A stretch of 64,000 bases of DNA from Clostridium cibarium (GTDB lineage: Bacteria > Bacillota > Clostridia > Clostridiales > Clostridiaceae): NCBI RefSeq assembly GCF_014836335.1, contig NZ_JACSRA010000019.1:20646-84645 (forward strand). The letters are read 5' to 3'. The position numbers and the translations under genes were made by a program. Position 1 is the stretch's first letter; each line of letters starts with the position of its first letter. Of the stretch, positions 61,103-64,000 are shown piece after piece. Below the pieces are notes generated by a model. It was not told the DNA's origin, did not search any database, and worked only from the letters and a program-made list of their open reading frames with translations.

Positions 61103-63106
61103 TTATAGAATTTCATTTATTAATCCTCTTCTATAAGCAGTAAGTAATAATTTTAAATCATTTATTTGTTTCTTTAGTTCTTCTCCAACATCCGTATCTC
61201 CAACTCTTTTTCTTTCTAACTTCTTTTCTACTACCATGGTAGATGAAAGGATATCAGTTTCCTTTTCAATTGCATCCTCTGTTGAAGCAAATGGCTCATG
61301 GGAAACAAGTTGTATACCATATGAATTATATATTAAGGTATATCCTGCAATGCCAGTATCTCTCCTATAATCTTTTGCAAAACCCCCGTCTATTACTAAA
61401 AGCTTCCCATTTGCCTTTACAGGGCTTTCACCTTTCATATTTTTTACTGGCATATGTCCATTTATTATCATTGATTCATCTTTATCAAGTCCAAATTCTT
61501 TAAAAATCATATTACACATTTCTTCATCATCCCTATATCTATAATATGAATTTTTAACTTCTCTATGAGTTTTTTGATCCTTTATAAAGTAACGTTCAAA
61601 CGTAGCCATCTCTTCTTTTCCAAAAAGTGATGATACAGAACCTGTCCATAAATACCACATCATATCCATTCCGTACTGTTTCTTAACTTCATCACTTTTA
61701 TTAAAATATCCTTCTCTAGCTAAAGATTCAAATTTCTCTAAAAGCAATCTTCCCTTATACTCTTTTCCATTTATTTTCATAGACTTAAAAGTTTTATCTT
61801 TATTCATAGGAATACATCCATGGAACAAAAGATTTGAATTATATTTTAAATATATGCTACCTTTTGCAAATAAAAAGGTAATATGTCTTTGCAATTTTTC
61901 ACTATTAATAAATGAAGATTCTAATTTTTCCATTAAAGCTTCTTCCTCTTCAGTAAGCTTATATGGATTATTTTTATCTATTGTTGGAAAATACTTATCT
62001 TTTAGTTCATATACATTATCTCTTAGGCTAACAGTTCCTTCTTCATAGTTAATCTTATCTAGTAATAGTCTATTTTCCATTTTAAACTCTGGTCTTCTTT
62101 TAATTATTTCATGCTCAAGCTTAAATTGAAGGATTGTAATAGCTTTATGCATTTTAGCTATTAATTCTACTTCATGATTACTATAAATATTATCTTCATT
62201 AATCTTAGGTATAAATTCAGTACATGGGTCATTTTCATAATACCTTAATGCAAAGGTGGCAAGAGGCAATAAATTTATACCATATATATCTTCTATAATA
62301 TCTAAATTCGAATACCTTGCAGATATTCTTAATACATTTGCTATAGATGTCCTTACCCCTGCTGCTGCCCCCATCCATAACATATCATGATTTCCCCATT
62401 GTATATCTACAGAGTGATAATTCATAAGGGTATCAATAATTATGTCAGGTCTTGGACCTCTATCATATATATCTCCTAATATATGAAGCCTATCTATTAC
62501 TAACCTTTGTATAAGTTTTGAAAGTGCTATAATAAATTCACTAGCTCTTCCAATATCAATTATTGTTGTTATAATTCTATCATAATATTCTTGCTTATCA
62601 ATTTCATCAACTTGCTCATGTAATAATTCTTCAATTACATATCTAAAATCATTTGGTAATGCTTTTCTTACTTTAGATCTTGTATACTTAGAAGAAACAT
62701 GCCTGCAAAGTTCAATTAATCTATACAAAGTAATTTTATACCAATCCTTTATATTCTTTTCTTCTTTTAAGATAAGCTCTAATTTTTGTTCAGGATAGTA
62801 AACTAAAGTAGCAAGTTTTTTCTTTTCGCTATCCATTAAGGTATTTCCAAAAATCATATCAATTTTTCTTTTTACAACTCCAGAACCATTTTTTAACACA
62901 TGAATAAAAGGCTCATATTCTCCATGTATATCAGTTAAAAAATGTTCTGTACCTTTTGGTAAATTTAAAATTGCTTCTAAATTTATAATTTCTGTAGACG
63001 CTGCAGCAATAGTTGGATATTGCCTAGCTAGTAGTTTTAAATAACTTTCCTTAGATATGGCTTTTTCTAGTATATTTTCATCACTTAACTCGTCATAAGT
63101 TTCCAT
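61103..63106 (-). CDS. fbp: Class III fructose-1,6-bisphosphatase
   Basis: The 667-residue protein is the Firmicute-specific class III enzyme. Metallophosphoesterase motifs are [33 protein letters not shown] and [16 protein letters not shown], with a C-terminal INGHMPVKN. It removes the 1-phosphate of fructose-1,6-bisphosphate in gluconeogenesis. The start at 63106 follows GAGGTG; a TTG at 63121 within the same frame is not used. Monocistronic. Confidence 0.95.
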   Translation of the reverse strand: METYDELSDENILEKAISKESYLKLLARQYPTIAAASTEIINLEAILNLPKGTEHFLTDIHGEYEPFIHVLKNGSGVVKRKIDMIFGNTLMDSEKKKLATLVYYPEQKLELILKEEKNIKDWYKITLYRLIELCRHVSSKYTRSKVRKALPNDFRYVIEELLHEQVDEIDKQEYYDRIITTIIDIGRASEFIIALSKLIQRLVIDRLHILGDIYDRGPRPDIIIDTLMNYHSVDIQWGNHDMLWMGAAAGVRTSIANVLRISARYSNLDIIEDIYGINLLPLATFALRYYENDPCTEFIPKINEDNIYSNHEVELIAKMHKAITILQFKLEHEIIKRRPEFKMENRLLLDKINYEEGTVSLRDNVYELKDKYFPTIDKNNPYKLTEEEEALMEKLESSFINSEKLQRHITFLFAKGSIYLKYNSNLLFHGCIPMNKDKTFKSMKINGKEYKGRLLLEKFESLAREGYFNKSDEVKKQYGMDMMWYLWTGSVSSLFGKEEMATFERYFIKDQKTHREVKNSYYRYRDDEEMCNMIFKEFGLDKDESMIINGHMPVKNMKGESPVKANGKLLVIDGGFAKDYRRDTGIAGYTLIYNSYGIQLVSHEPFASTEDAIEKETDILSSTMVVEKKLERKRVGDTDVGEELKKQINDLKLLLTAYRRGLINEIL

Positions 63107-63265
63107 ACTTCTACACCTCAATTTAAATTACTTTGTCCTTGAAACAATTTTATTCTATAGCTTTCATTGTTACTTATGATTATTCTATCATATAAAATTA
63201 TTATTCCAATGGTTTTTATAAGATTCACACAATTTAAAATAATTGGAAATTCTATGTTGTGAAAC

Positions 63266-63283
63266 ATAATAGATGTCTATTAT
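63266..63283. promoter_or_regulatory. Palindrome upstream of the nitroreductase gene
   Basis: ATAATAGA-TG-TCTATTAT is a perfect dyad 100 bases before the nitroreductase start, in the divergent region with fbp. No regulator is adjacent, so its role is unknown. Confidence 0.4.
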
Positions 63284-63383
63284 TAATTAGTATACTATTT
63301 AAAATTCAGTTGTAGAATTATTTATTTTATTTCTTCACTGTAGTAAAATTATAATAATATAGTAAACTTAAGGAGTGATTTAA

Positions 63384-63905
63384 ATGAACGAAGTATTAAA
63401 CAACATATTAACTAGAAAAAGTATTAGATCTTTTAAAGATGAACAAATAGAAGATGATAGCTTACAATTAATTTTAAAAGCAGGTATTCATGCACCTAGT
63501 GGAATGAACAAACAAAGTTGGCAGTTTACTGTTATACAAAACAAAGATAAAATTGAAGCTCTTTCAAAAGTTATAAGAGAAGCCTTAGGTAGAGATAAAA
63601 GCTATAACATGTACAATCCGCCAACTATTATATTACTTTCAAATGACAGAGATAATTCTAACGGTTTAGCTGATTGTTCTTGTGCTCTTGAAAATATTTT
63701 TTTAATGGCAAATTCTTTAGGAATAGGTTCTTGTTGGATTAATCAATTAAAAACAATCTGCGATGAAAAAGCAGTTCGTGCACTATTATCTGATTTTGAA
63801 ATTCCTGAAAATCATATAGTATGGGGCATAGCAGCTTTAGGTTATGCCGCTATCGAAGGAAAAGCTCATGAAAAAAATGAAAATGTAATAAAATATGTAA
63901 AATAA
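63384..63905 (+). CDS. Nitroreductase-family FMN protein
   Basis: The 173-residue protein opens with NILTRKSIRSFKDEQIED, has HAPSGMNKQSWQFTVIQN for FMN binding and ends HIVWGIAALGYA, the pattern of small NADH-dependent nitroreductase-like flavoproteins. AAGGAG precedes the ATG. It acts in the cytoplasm on unknown electrophiles. It is divergent from fbp and followed by a strong terminator. Confidence 0.92.
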   Translation: MNEVLNNILTRKSIRSFKDEQIEDDSLQLILKAGIHAPSGMNKQSWQFTVIQNKDKIEALSKVIREALGRDKSYNMYNPPTIILLSNDRDNSNGLADCSCALENIFLMANSLGIGSCWINQLKTICDEKAVRALLSDFEIPENHIVWGIAALGYAAIEGKAHEKNENVIKYVK

Positions 63906-63925
63906 CTTATTCATATTTTAAAGAA

Positions 63926-63971
63926 GGAGCTGTCTCCAAATGATTTAAAATCATTTGTCGGAGACGGCTCC
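63926..63971 (+). terminator. Terminator of the nitroreductase gene
   Basis: The long stem GGAGC-GTCTCC and inner AAATGATTT with their complements is followed by CCTTTTTT. Confidence 0.9.
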
Positions 63972-64000
63972 CTTTTTTGAATTTGAAGAAATTATTCAAC

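Noticed and set aside
61854..62048. Plus-strand short frame inside fbp.
   Set aside because: Lies wholly within a recognised gene on the other strand and shows no own signals.
1..64000. CRISPR arrays, tRNA or rRNA genes, transposases or phage genes.
   Set aside because: I saw no regular spaced repeats, no cloverleaf-like genes and no recognisable mobile-element proteins in reading the window; without a covariance search small RNA genes could still be missed.

Overview
The window is AT-rich DNA from a low-GC Firmicute, almost certainly a Clostridium of the sensu stricto group (inference). The evidence is strong GGAGG-type ribosome binding sites, A/T-ending codons, a SCIFF peptide with its radical-SAM maturase, a class III fructose-1,6-bisphosphatase, AlaX, a GntR/ABC cassette and several methyl-accepting proteins. 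Most genes lie on the minus strand. I saw no rRNA, tRNA, CRISPR array, transposase or prophage; this looks like ordinary chromosome with patches of accessory genes.

Layout. 1-5216: a block of secreted or membrane-anchored proteins of unknown function, ending in a 1047-residue repeat-built surface protein. 5588-8620: a three-gene operon of a FIST sensor, a soluble chemotaxis-type protein and an exported PTP-like phytase-type phosphatase. 8885-10549: a Crp/Fnr regulator divergent from a paired DUF606 transporter, with a perfect 22-bp palindrome between them. 10694-12721: a WYL regulator with a GyrI-like/flavin-domain fusion. 12870-18365: a Ca2+-type P-ATPase, a YhfC membrane protein and HtpG. 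18414-19469: a decayed ferric-reductase-like gene next to a CDP-alcohol phosphatidyltransferase. 19730-24672: asd with a divergent LysR gene, a papain-like protein and a dCache chemoreceptor with a SigD-type promoter. 25383-29613: the SCIFF cassette, that is the 45-residue precursor scfA, an internal terminator, the maturase scfB, an M16 peptidase and a PLP decarboxylase-fold enzyme.

29787-36084 holds AlaX, a MocR regulator, a large P-loop NTPase of unknown function and an EcsC protein. 36272-46837 holds a secreted GH13 amylase under a textbook cre site, a second chemoreceptor, a malic/malolactic enzyme with a LysR gene, an HxlR/flavin-protein pair, an LprI-like lipoprotein and a MATE exporter. 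46992-52471 holds an anion permease, a double-headed wall-linked 5'-nucleotidase and MsrA. 52855-56230 is a metal-homeostasis-like operon of a CobW GTPase, a CobW-like/permease fusion and a TIGR03943 partner. 56621-58484 is a GntR/ABC operon with an operator over its promoter. 58692-60876 is a tandem pair of PL9-type pectate lyases with cre-like sites. The window ends with fbp and a nitroreductase.

Themes: polysaccharide breakdown under carbon catabolite control (amylase and two pectate-lyase-like proteins), signalling and chemotaxis, and metal and redox housekeeping. The candidates most worth following as unusual systems are the SCIFF cassette with its peptidase, the CobW-like/permease fusion, the FIST/MCP/phosphatase operon, the isolated 720-residue NTPase, and two intergenic regions with RNA-like hairpins (8828-8864 and 52676-52822).
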